Source of the DNA: Candidatus Aegiribacteria sp.
Lineage (GTDB): Bacteria; Fermentibacterota; Fermentibacteria; Fermentibacterales; JCC-6
Direction of reading: 5' to 3'
NCBI GenBank assembly: GCA_030640155.1
Contig: DAOWJX010000360.1
Coordinates: forward strand, 1-11,974
Length of the DNA: 11,974 bases
Positions 1 to 6,748 of the stretch are shown piece by piece; the stretch's first letter is position 1, and each line of letters begins with the position of its first letter. The notes below the pieces were generated by a model. The model made no database searches, was not told the origin of the DNA, and worked only from the letters and a program-made list of their open reading frames with translations. A program made the translations under genes and the position numbers.

Positions 1-39
1 ATATCAGGTCAAGACGGTATAAGGATCAGCCTGCGTTTT

Positions 40-3000
40 TCACAAGCTTTCGTTTCTAATCTCATCCCGCAACGAGATGATATCATAGGTTGGCTTTTCC
101 CTGGCAGCCTCGTCGAGAATCTTAACGAGTTCCTTTCTCAATACTGTGGGTGAAAGTTCTTCGGGTATATCATTCCCGGGGGTCTGAACCATCTTCCAGA
201 GATCATGTACAGGAATAACAATGCTGACAGGATCGGATGCTTCAGAAATTATTTCCTGAACACTCCTGATGCAATTCAGCTTTTCCTCAAGAGTTTCAGC
301 GTTCTCAAAACGAATCCTCTGCAGAAGAGAATCGTTCTCCGGCATAGGTTCAGGTTTTTCCTGTTCTTTTATCAGAGAATTAGACCCTCTGACGGCAGCT
401 TCCGCCTCCGGAAGCCTTCCGAGCAGGAAAAGAGTACGCGCTCTGTCCGCCTGAAAGAAGTAGATATAGTGAACGTAATCCAGTTCCTGTAAAATCAATA
501 ATGCCTGATCGAAAGTACTCAGAGCCCGTTCCAGCTCACCTTTCTTCATCAAGGCAATCGCCATGAAGCCCAATGCTTCCGCCTCGCCATAACGGATACC
601 TGTTTCACGAGCGGTTTCGTAATATTCCTGAAGCATTTTCACCGCCTGAGAGTAGTCTCCTTTATCGGTCTTCAGTATTGCAAGACCACATGAGTGATAG
701 GATATGTAATACCTGTCCCCGATTTCCCTGGCGATTGCCAGCGCCTTCCGGTAAGCCATTTCTGCTTCTTCAAACTGATTCTTCTTGTGAAATAGATCTG
801 CAAGATTTCCAAGGCTGACAGAATGCAACCGTTTGTCATTGTGCTGTTTTGCAACATCAATTGCCTTCTCGAGAATCTGCTGTTTCTCTGTAAGATCCAC
901 GGCTGCACAGGCCATATTATTGTACACCTTGGCGTTGCTTTCATCATCATTCTTCATCTCTTCAAACACTCTCAGTTGTTTCTCAAACAGTTTTCTGGCT
1001 TCACTTACATGACCTGTCATGAACTTGATCGCTGCAAGATATCCGGTGGATTCGTATATTCCCCTCAGATATCCAAGCTCATTATGAATTTCAAGTGCTT
1101 TCTCGTTTACCTCCAGGGCTGTCTTCATATCTCCAAGGCGAGAGGTAAGCCAAGCGCGCATACCCATTGCTTCTGCGTATCGTTTTCTGTTTCCCGTTGA
1201 CAGAGCAAGATCTTCGGTTTTCCTGGCCAGTTCCACAGCTTCCCTGCACTTTGCGAATATTCCCAGGATCTGGATTTCTTTTATCATTACGCCAATTAAC
1301 TGTTCCTTCATGTCCGGCAGAGTCTCAAGGAGTTCCCTCAACCTTACAACGCACTTGTAACTAAGTTTAACATCACCGTTCCTTTCCGCTGCCTGAAGCA
1401 CTTTATCAAGGTAGAAATAAGCTGTTTCGCTATCTTTCGCTTTGTCCCAATGGTATGCAAGATCAGGAAAAAAAGTCTCATCACCCGGATAAATATTCTC
1501 AATCGCACTGGCTGCTATACTGTGGAGTTTAACAAGCTCACTTTCCAGCTGAATGCTGTATGCTGTTTCCCTTAGAAGAGAGTGTTGAAAGATGTACACG
1601 ATTTCTGAAACAGATGACCAGAGTTTCTCTTCTGTACCATTGTTTAGCAACGGCGCGAGCTCTCTGCCGGTAAGCATAGCAGAAAGAATCCTGGTATTGA
1701 ACTCAAATCCTAGAACCGAAGCTTTTTTTACAACTCTTTTCAGATCACCCGACAGACGGTCAATTCGTGCCATCAGGAGATCAACGATTCCTCTGGGAAT
1801 CATATCTGGAGATGCGGAGAGTGTAATAATGTCATTCTTTTTCTTTATGGAATCTGACTCGGCAAGGTATACGGCGTACTGCCGAAGATAGAATGGATTC
1901 ATACGGGAGTGTGTTGCAAGGAATTTTTCCAGGTCGGGTCCTGGTATTCCTCCAAGAACATCCTTTACAAGTTCGGGGAGTGTTTGCTGTTGAAGAGGTT
2001 CGAGGTTTATAACGAAAGATTCCTTCTCAGAGGGGATTTCTATTACTGAGCCATCGTCATGTGTCCTGGCTGCAAGAGCAAAAACAATGGGAAGATTATC
2101 CAGATTTCTGGTCATACTTCTCACAAGGGATTCGGAGCTGTCATCAAGCCATTGAATATCGTCTATAACCATGAAGAGCGGTTCAGGCTGAGCAATACCG
2201 AGAAAGAACTCCCGCAGAGCTGTAATTGTGTTTTCCTGCTTTCCTTCCGGTCCAACCTGATGGTAGAGAGAGCCGGGCATATCAATTCCAAGAAGCGCAG
2301 AGAGAAACGATACGGTTCTTTCAAGTTCCTGAGCCCTGTCCGGATGCTGATATCTTATACTCACAGATAGGGTCTGGAATATCCTGTTGAATGCGGCTAG
2401 ATTCTCCTTGGAAGATGCATCCCTCTTCTGCTGGAAATAACCTCTCAGAAATGTGACAAAAGGTCCGAAGCTTCGTCTGATGATATCATCGCATCTCAGA
2501 TGGATTCTTCGGAATCCCTGAGTTTCCAGGATATTACCAGCCTCCCATAGAAGATGGGACTTGCCGGTTCCTGCTGAAGCTGAAACCAGAAGAACACAAC
2601 CAGTTGAATCATCAGCCGATTTTCGGGCCAATCCGGTGATCGTCCGCAGCTCTTCATCTCTTCCAAGAAGTTTACCCTCATAAAGATATCCGCCTGATTC
2701 AGCAGTGTTGTTATCAAGCTTGAAGATATTTATTTCATCGGCCATGCCCTTGACTCTGACTGAGATTGCTGTGCTTGATCCTGGAGTATTACTGGCAACC
2801 TTGTCACTTACATAAATCCCGGAATTTTCCTCAAACCTCATTATCCTGGCAGCTATATTTACCTGGCTTCCAAGAACTGTATAGGTTCCCATCTGTCGAA
2901 AACCCAGAAAGCCGGCAAACACTGTTCCCGAAGAAATAGCTATTCTGATGGGAAAGGGAATAGAGTTGTGTATCTGACGGGCGAAAATCAAAGCACGTTC

Positions 3001-3816
3001 AGAATCATTCTCATGGGCTTCCGGAGCTCCAAACAGGGTCAGGAAGTAGAATCCTTTCGAGTCGTAGTGAACTCCATTGAAAAATCCTCCTGTTTCTACT
3101 GAAGACTGTATCACCTCCGGGGCTATTGATCTGATCAGTTTCTGATCATCTTCTTCAGCATTCACTGGAGTCAGGAATACCGGAAAAACTCTTCTGAACT
3201 CACCATATGGCTCTGAGTTGAGTAATTTCTCGGGGAAAAAGCTTGTTTCGAGAATTCTATCCGGAGCTCGCCCAACCATTCTGTCAGCAGCACAAATTTT
3301 TCCTTCAGGAGTTTCTTCCCTGCTTAAGGCAAACCCTCCCTGTCCGGATATTTCAAGAGCCTGAAAGGCCCTTCTGAATGTATCGCCAGAAAAGAACCAT
3401 CCTTTCCTCTCTCTTCCGAATATTCCCCAGTCTATTGTTCCATGAGAACCTCCAGCTTTGAATACGATTCTGGAAGATGAAGATGCTGATACCAGTGCCA
3501 GTCTTTTCATCATCTCTTTTGCAAAAGCTTCTGCCTTTTCAATTACAGTTCCAGGAAGGATTACAGCAAATGAGTCTCCGCTGAATCCGGATACAAAACC
3601 TCCGCTTCCTCTGATCATCGACAGAATTCCTCTGGAATAGATGCTGTTCAGCGTATTTGAGAGTACTTCTGCTCCACTTTTTCCCTGTCTGGAAAGGATT
3701 TCAGCCATGGATGCGAAACCTGATACATCGAATATCAGTACACTTCCGGAAACAGACCCTGAAAGATTGCCATCGGATAAATTCAGTGAAATCAGGCGGG
3801 GAACAAGATTAAGCAT
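40..3816 (-). CDS. Class III adenylate/guanylate cyclase-type protein with STAND-like ATPase and TPR repeats
   Basis: A 1258-residue signalling protein. Seen in order: cyclase homology domain 1 (about residues 25-170), cyclase homology domain 2 (about 225-368), an AAA/STAND ATPase with a Walker A-like ASAGTGKS (413-420) and Walker B MVIDDIQWLD (549-558), then a long alpha-helical region with many TPR-like repeats up to about residue 1180. Domain 1 keeps both metal-binding aspartates (D30 in FDVSGF, D81 in SGDSF) but lacks the Asn/Arg pair. Domain 2 keeps Asn320 and Arg324 (VNIAAR) and lacks the aspartates. They could form one composite active site, as in soluble adenylate cyclase. The Lys expected four residues before D81 is a Gly, so activity and base specificity are uncertain. 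No membrane segment is seen, so it is probably cytosolic. The ATG at 3816 is chosen over the upstream 3834 because AGGGAGG sits 5 nt before it. The gene appears monocistronic. Confidence 0.9.
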   Translation of the reverse strand: MLNLVPRLISLNLSDGNLSGSVSGSVLIFDVSGFASMAEILSRQGKSGAEVLSNTLNSIYSRGILSMIRGSGGFVSGFSGDSFAVILPGTVIEKAEAFAKEMMKRLALVSASSSSRIVFKAGGSHGTIDWGIFGRERKGWFFSGDTFRRAFQALEISGQGGFALSREETPEGKICAADRMVGRAPDRILETSFFPEKLLNSEPYGEFRRVFPVFLTPVNAEEDDQKLIRSIAPEVIQSSVETGGFFNGVHYDSKGFYFLTLFGAPEAHENDSERALIFARQIHNSIPFPIRIAISSGTVFAGFLGFRQMGTYTVLGSQVNIAARIMRFEENSGIYVSDKVASNTPGSSTAISVRVKGMADEINIFKLDNNTAESGGYLYEGKLLGRDEELRTITGLARKSADDSTGCVLLVSASAGTGKSHLLWEAGNILETQGFRRIHLRCDDIIRRSFGPFVTFLRGYFQQKRDASSKENLAAFNRIFQTLSVSIRYQHPDRAQELERTVSFLSALLGIDMPGSLYHQVGPEGKQENTITALREFFLGIAQPEPLFMVIDDIQWLDDSSESLVRSMTRNLDNLPIVFALAARTHDDGSVIEIPSEKESFVINLEPLQQQTLPELVKDVLGGIPGPDLEKFLATHSRMNPFYLRQYAVYLAESDSIKKKNDIITLSASPDMIPRGIVDLLMARIDRLSGDLKRVVKKASVLGFEFNTRILSAMLTGRELAPLLNNGTEEKLWSSVSEIVYIFQHSLLRETAYSIQLESELVKLHSIAASAIENIYPGDETFFPDLAYHWDKAKDSETAYFYLDKVLQAAERNGDVKLSYKCVVRLRELLETLPDMKEQLIGVMIKEIQILGIFAKCREAVELARKTEDLALSTGNRKRYAEAMGMRAWLTSRLGDMKTALEVNEKALEIHNELGYLRGIYESTGYLAAIKFMTGHVSEARKLFEKQLRVFEEMKNDDESNAKVYNNMACAAVDLTEKQQILEKAIDVAKQHNDKRLHSVSLGNLADLFHKKNQFEEAEMAYRKALAIAREIGDRYYISYHSCGLAILKTDKGDYSQAVKMLQEYYETARETGIRYGEAEALGFMAIALMKKGELERALSTFDQALLILQELDYVHYIYFFQADRARTLFLLGRLPEAEAAVRGSNSLIKEQEKPEPMPENDSLLQRIRFENAETLEEKLNCIRSVQEIISEASDPVSIVIPVHDLWKMVQTPGNDIPEELSPTVLRKELVKILDEAAREKPTYDIISLRDEIRNESL
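3626..3702 (+). repeat. 77-bp inverted repeat, copy A (inside the cyclase gene)
   Basis: The plus strand here matches the minus strand of 4828-4903 over 77 positions with two substitutions and one 1-nt gap. It encodes cyclase residues 39-64 on the minus strand, inside the first cyclase homology domain. The encoded residues align naturally with the family, so this copy is native coding sequence and probably the source or parental type. One end of the repeat is a short palindrome, ATTCC-TCT-GGAAT. Confidence 0.9.
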
Positions 3817-3821
3817 GTTTT

Positions 3822-3828
3822 CCTCCCT
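3822..3828 (-). promoter_or_regulatory. Ribosome-binding site of the cyclase gene
   Basis: The minus strand reads AGGGAGG, 5 nt before the ATG at 3816. It lies after the longer possible start at 3834, so it decides the start codon in favour of 3816. Confidence 0.75.
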
Positions 3829-3849
3829 GTACACAACCTACAGTATTGA

Positions 3850-3878
3850 GATATAGCAAATTCATTGTGTTTTTCATA
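3850..3878 (-). promoter_or_regulatory. Weak candidate promoter of the cyclase gene
   Basis: The minus strand has an extended -10-like TGCTATATC (3858-3850), about 34 nt before the cyclase ATG. The hexamer 17 nt upstream (TATGAA) is a poor -35 box. The assignment rests on the TG-extended -10 and on the terminator just upstream, which means the cyclase gene needs its own promoter. Sigma-factor preferences of this organism are unknown. Confidence 0.25.
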
Positions 3879-3991
3879 GTCTACAGCCGTCGTCGTAGCG
3901 ATATCACATGTTATCCTGAATCTGAAGAACGCCTCAGCGTATCCTATCCAATGGTTCTTTTCTACATGCCATGGAAGTTGAACAAATAACG

Positions 3992-4028
3992 CAGCAGGGG
4001 AAGGGCAGATGCCCTTCCCCTGTTGTTT
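3992..4028 (-). terminator. Strong hairpin terminator after the secreted-protein gene
   Basis: A perfect 12-bp stem, CAGGGGAAGGGC (3995-4006) pairing with GCCCTTCCCCTG (4011-4022), encloses a 4-nt loop. It lies about 28 nt beyond the stop codon of the 4050-4739 gene. On the minus strand the following bases are only moderately T-rich (CTGCGTTATTTGTT). On the plus strand TTGTTT follows directly, so it may work in both directions. It separates the secreted-protein gene from the cyclase gene. Confidence 0.75.
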
Positions 4029-4049
4029 AACAGATTAATTCAACCAGAA

Positions 4050-4739
4050 CTAGAACAGTGACTTGATGTCACCCCACGTGCTTGATTCAAATGCCGTACA
4101 ATCACCATAGAGATCAAAGAACATATCAGAATCATAGCCGAAGGATTCGTCAGATATTACCCATAAACCTGATCCATCGTCGTACCAGCAGCTGCTGCCG
4201 ATGTAATTATCACTGACCATTACGAAGCAGTTGTCTACAACATCAGCCTGGACAAACACCCAGTAAGCTACGTCATCTGAAAGAGCTGGATATGCATCCG
4301 CGTTGATTGTGCAGGTGAACTCGTAGATGTCATACCATGTTCCGCCCGATGCTTCCCATTCATCCGCGAAGACGTTAACAGCGGGAACAGCTTCACTCCA
4401 TACGATGGTTGCGTTATTGGGATCTAAACTACCATCGTCTTCCGCGAAAGCGATGTTCATGCTTGTGCCCATTTCGCCCAGCCATATCATCCATACGACA
4501 ACCTGATTCAGTTCCCAGTCACCGACAAGCACAAAATCATCAGCGACCCAGCGGTCACCAGCACCGTATATACTGAATCCGTGTGTAGCAAGACCGACAT
4601 CCCACGTCTGTGAATAGGCTGTACCATCGCTGCTTAAAGGACCACCACCCTCGGTGTGGTGATAACTGCTGAGTTCCATATCATCAGCAGTAAAAGCAGT
4701 AGCTACGATTATGATTAAAGCAAACACGTACATTTTCAT
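4050..4739 (-). CDS. Small secreted protein of unknown function with a Trp-Gly tail
   Basis: A 229-residue protein with a short N-terminal signal peptide (MKMYVFALIIIVATAFTA, cleavage probably near residue 18). The mature part is very acidic, rich in Trp, Tyr, Gly and Asp, nearly free of Lys and Arg, and has few Cys. This suits an extracellular beta-sandwich protein. The end (SSTWGDIKSLF) looks like a conserved short tail and may be a sorting or anchoring signal, but this is a guess. I do not recognise a family. The ATG at 4739 has AGGGAG about 7 nt upstream. The gene has its own candidate promoter and a strong terminator, so it is probably monocistronic and may be well expressed. Confidence 0.8.
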   Translation of the reverse strand: MKMYVFALIIIVATAFTADDMELSSYHHTEGGGPLSSDGTAYSQTWDVGLATHGFSIYGAGDRWVADDFVLVGDWELNQVVVWMIWLGEMGTSMNIAFAEDDGSLDPNNATIVWSEAVPAVNVFADEWEASGGTWYDIYEFTCTINADAYPALSDDVAYWVFVQADVVDNCFVMVSDNYIGSSCWYDDGSGLWVISDESFGYDSDMFFDLYGDCTAFESSTWGDIKSLF

Positions 4740-4777
4740 TAGAATACTCCCTTTCTAATTTAAGTTTACTTAACTGA

Positions 4778-4806
4778 GTACTAACCTACTTTAAATGTTG
4801 TGTCAA
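4778..4806 (-). promoter_or_regulatory. Candidate sigma-70-type promoter of the secreted-protein gene
   Basis: The minus strand has a perfect TTGACA (4806-4801) and, after a 17-nt spacer, TAGTAC (4783-4778), a poor match to TATAAT. The region from there to the start at 4739 is AT-rich and contains the ribosome-binding site AGGGAG. The -35 box begins about 22 nt after inverted repeat copy B. Confidence 0.45.
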
Positions 4807-4827
4807 TGATAGCCTCCGGTGCAATCC

Positions 4828-4903
4828 GAAATCCTTTCCAGACAGGGAAAAAGTGGAGCAAAGTACTCTTAAATACGCTGAACAGCATCCATTCCAGAGG
4901 AAT
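4828..4903 (-). repeat. 77-bp inverted repeat, copy B (intergenic, after the glycosyltransferase)
   Basis: A 76-nt copy of cyclase codons 39-64 in the opposite orientation. It starts at the last base of the glycosyltransferase stop codon and ends about 22 nt before the promoter of the secreted-protein gene. A 1-nt deletion breaks the cyclase reading frame, so it is not translated as cyclase sequence. Read on the minus strand, it is the complement of the cyclase mRNA. It could be a decayed duplication or a source of antisense RNA. Homology stops abruptly at both ends. Confidence 0.9.
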
Positions 4904-5883
4904 CAGGAGGGACTGTCGAGCGAGTTCAGCAGCTCCACCGCATACGCAACGATAGATTCGTGGGAAAACCATTTCCTTGCGAACTCCTGGCCCTGTTTTA
5001 CAACTTGCTCGCGAATGCCTTCGTTCTCGTTGAGTTTACGCATAATATCTCGTATATCATTCACGTTTTCAGCTGCGAGATAATGGACTCCCTCCTGAAG
5101 CGCTGGATCGTACCAGTTCAGGCAACGAGGCCTGAAAGAGATTGGTACGCATCTTGAAGCCAGTATCCATGCCATCCGATCCCAGGACGCGCTATTGCCA
5201 TCGACAGTCAACAGGTACGCGTGTCTGGCCTGTTTCGCAATGCTCAGTTTTCTTTTACTTACGCATTTTTTAGGTGGTGACCAGAAACCACGCTGTGCTA
5301 CAATGATACGTACGTCGAGCCATTTCCGATCAACAGCAGCTAGAGTTAGTACATGACGAGGGCCACCGTCGTGGCCTGTATCGGATCCAGCGAAGAGCGC
5401 TACTCTTGTGTTAGTCGGATTCGATGCAGAACGCGCTTTGTTAACGCTCCTATGCAGTGAACCGTTCATTGCGTACATATTCGGTAAAAGCGCAACACCG
5501 GGTGGAATTCGGCTATCGCTGGACCATGCCAGCTGAGGGATCCCGAGCGCCTGATGTTGCGGATTATCGTGAAGATTTGCCCATACACGTACTCGCAGAT
5601 CACTCCGTAGTGGGAGCATTCTCAGGAATGAGACAAGGACAGTGAACCTTTCTTCGAGGCCGGGCATACTGAATGAGGCTGGCCGAGACACTCGAACAAT
5701 TGCGCCAGTGCCCGTACCGCGAATGTCGAATAGCAGAGTGTCCTCAAACAACGCAGGATCTTCCATCACAATATCATGCAGTCTCGACCAAGCGTCACCG
5801 ATTGATGCGATATCAATTGCGGTATTCGCATGATGTGCATGCTGTCGAGCAACCTCACGAATGTCCATAAACCTCTTTTTCAC
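4903..5883 (-). CDS. Family 90 (CAP10-like) glycosyltransferase
   Basis: A 326-residue cytosolic protein without signal or membrane segments. The C-terminal half has the CAP10/GT90 pattern: a run of basic residues (KKCVSKRKLSIAKQARHAYL), then LLTVDGNSASWDRMAWIL (donor-site region), VPISFRP, the WYDPALQEGVHYL segment, and a closing helix pair around FARKWFSHESIVAYAVELL. Family members transfer sugars such as xylose or glucose, in bacteria usually onto surface polysaccharide or LPS. The substrate here cannot be read. The gene follows the lipoprotein gene by 8 nt, so the two are probably co-transcribed. The start is uncertain: GTG at 5883 has a weak ribosome-binding site, while ATG at 5868 has AAGAGG only 3 nt away. 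The stop codon abuts inverted repeat copy B, so the last few residues may have been altered by that insertion. Confidence 0.75.
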   Translation of the reverse strand: MKKRFMDIREVARQHAHHANTAIDIASIGDAWSRLHDIVMEDPALFEDTLLFDIRGTGTGAIVRVSRPASFSMPGLEERFTVLVSFLRMLPLRSDLRVRVWANLHDNPQHQALGIPQLAWSSDSRIPPGVALLPNMYAMNGSLHRSVNKARSASNPTNTRVALFAGSDTGHDGGPRHVLTLAAVDRKWLDVRIIVAQRGFWSPPKKCVSKRKLSIAKQARHAYLLTVDGNSASWDRMAWILASRCVPISFRPRCLNWYDPALQEGVHYLAAENVNDIRDIMRKLNENEGIREQVVKQGQEFARKWFSHESIVAYAVELLNSLDSPS

Positions 5884-5891
5884 CAGATAGC

Positions 5892-6341
5892 CTACGGTGT
5901 CACAATAATAGTAAGTGTATACTCTCCTGTGCCATCCTCCATGGCGTATACGCGGGCCTCATAGCTTCCCGGTCCTGCGATCGTGTAAATAAGAGCATCG
6001 CTTGGCGAATACTCCGAATCCCATTCCGCGATAACGGCCCCGGAGGAAATTTCCACAAGCTTCAGAAGCGGTAAGAATTCTTCCGTGATTATTTCAATAC
6101 GAACCTGATCAAACGTTTCAGCTTCGAATTCATATGCGTCATAGGCAAGATCGCTTTGATTCGGATCGCGGGTATCGCTGGACTCGATCTCTCCGGTCTT
6201 TTCCATTATTCTGTCGGCTTCTTCTACATTGCTCTGACCGCCGCATCCTGCAAGCAGAACAGCTATCAGAACCGCTGAAGGCAGAAGCCTGCGCAGAAAT
6301 AGATCGGTGGATCTATGGAATAGGATTTCCAAATGCTGCAT
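5892..6341 (-). CDS. Lipoprotein with PPC-like beta domain
   Basis: A 149-residue predicted lipoprotein. Residues 14-32 form a signal peptide with Arg17-Arg18 before the hydrophobic stretch and the lipobox LLAGC, giving lipidated Cys33. Residues about 50-149 resemble the bacterial pre-peptidase C-terminal (PPC) domain: YDAYEFEAE, then VRIEI, LPLLKLVEISSG, IAEWDSEYSPSD, IYTIAGPGSYEARVY, and the closing GTGEYTLTI. PPC domains are small secreted beta-sandwich modules, usually attached to peptidases. Here the domain stands alone on a lipid anchor and no catalytic domain is present. The ATG at 6341 is chosen over in-frame upstream codons because GGAGGT lies 9 nt before it. About 160 nt separate it from the upstream carrier-protein gene, so it probably has its own promoter, which I cannot place. 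It likely shares an mRNA with the following glycosyltransferase gene. Confidence 0.75.
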   Translation of the reverse strand: MQHLEILFHRSTDLFLRRLLPSAVLIAVLLAGCGGQSNVEEADRIMEKTGEIESSDTRDPNQSDLAYDAYEFEAETFDQVRIEIITEEFLPLLKLVEISSGAVIAEWDSEYSPSDALIYTIAGPGSYEARVYAMEDGTGEYTLTIIVTP

Positions 6342-6350
6342 GATTAATCC

Positions 6351-6356
6351 ACCTCC
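6351..6356 (-). promoter_or_regulatory. Ribosome-binding site of the lipoprotein gene
   Basis: The minus strand reads GGAGGT, 9 nt before the ATG at 6341. It lies inside the longer reading frame that opens at 6398, so it argues for the shorter protein, which also has a normal lipoprotein signal peptide. Confidence 0.65.
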
Positions 6357-6503
6357 ATTTTTCATGTAAACTTTGTAATGCATTTTTGTTTTTCCCATTC
6401 TAATAAATGGGGCTCTCGCCTTAAAATAATTTACACAATCCGTTGTTAAGAAACAGGATTATTTTCCATCTGCAATACTGCATTGAAGAACGCCAACAGA
6501 TAT

Positions 6504-6701
6504 TTATCCTCCCGACATCAGATGGATTATGTCCACAGTTGCTTTATCGGGAATTTCTGTGGAGTCGTACTTATTCCTGGGTATGAGTTTGCCGTTGATT
6601 CGTGCGATAAGAAGGGGGAAGAGGTAATTCATTTCCTGTATGACATCGCGGACAGTTTTACCTTCATACCAGTCGAGTTTTATTCCATTGACAGTTATCA
6701 T
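6504..6701 (-). CDS. ThiS/MoaD-like sulfur carrier protein
   Basis: A 65-residue beta-grasp (ubiquitin-like) protein. The N-terminal strand MITVNGIKLDW, the central ARINGKLIPRNKY (compare VNGxxVPR of ThiS) and the C-terminal IIHLMSGG are clear. The exposed terminal Gly-Gly is the site that is adenylated and thiocarboxylated in ThiS and MoaD. By sequence it is closest to ThiS. As the last gene after an AOR-type tungstopterin enzyme it may donate sulfur for the pterin cofactor (the MoaD role), which is inference. Small proteins of this kind are often found beside AOR genes. No clear Shine-Dalgarno precedes the ATG; the arm of a 10-bp hairpin lies close to where it would be, which could link its translation to RNA folding. 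No activating E1-like enzyme is in the window. Confidence 0.8.
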   Translation of the reverse strand: MITVNGIKLDWYEGKTVRDVIQEMNYLFPLLIARINGKLIPRNKYDSTEIPDKATVDIIHLMSGG

Positions 6702-6711
6702 GATTGTTGAA

Positions 6712-6740
6712 CAGGCGGGAAGGTAATCAGTTCCCGCCTG
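6712..6740 (-). promoter_or_regulatory. Intercistronic hairpin before the carrier-protein gene
   Basis: A perfect 10-bp inverted repeat, CAGGCGGGAA (6712-6721) and TTCCCGCCTG (6731-6740), has a 9-nt loop. It fills most of the 47-nt gap between the AOR C-terminal gene and the ThiS-like gene, ending 10 nt before the latter's ATG. No T-run follows it on the minus strand, so it is a weak terminator candidate. It more likely acts as an attenuator, an mRNA 3'-end stabiliser or a processing site that sets different levels for the last gene. Confidence 0.6.
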
Positions 6741-6748
6741 TCCTTCTA

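Noticed and set aside
3626..4903. Template/variable repeat pair of a diversity-generating retroelement, or a retron-like inverted repeat
   Set aside because: No reverse transcriptase is in the window, the few differences are not adenine-biased, and copy A is a conserved internal cyclase segment, not a C-terminal variable region.
4781..4972. 63-residue minus-strand reading frame across copy B
   Set aside because: It arises from the 3' end of the glycosyltransferase gene in another frame plus the duplicated antisense cyclase fragment. It has no ribosome-binding site and its sequence is not protein-like.
4903..5883. Horizontal transfer of the glycosyltransferase gene from composition
   Set aside because: It looks slightly richer in CpG and G+C than its neighbours by eye, but the difference is small and was not computed, so I do not claim it.
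6473..6485. Small hairpin after the ThiS-like gene as terminator
   Set aside because: The stem is only 4 bp and no T-run follows it.
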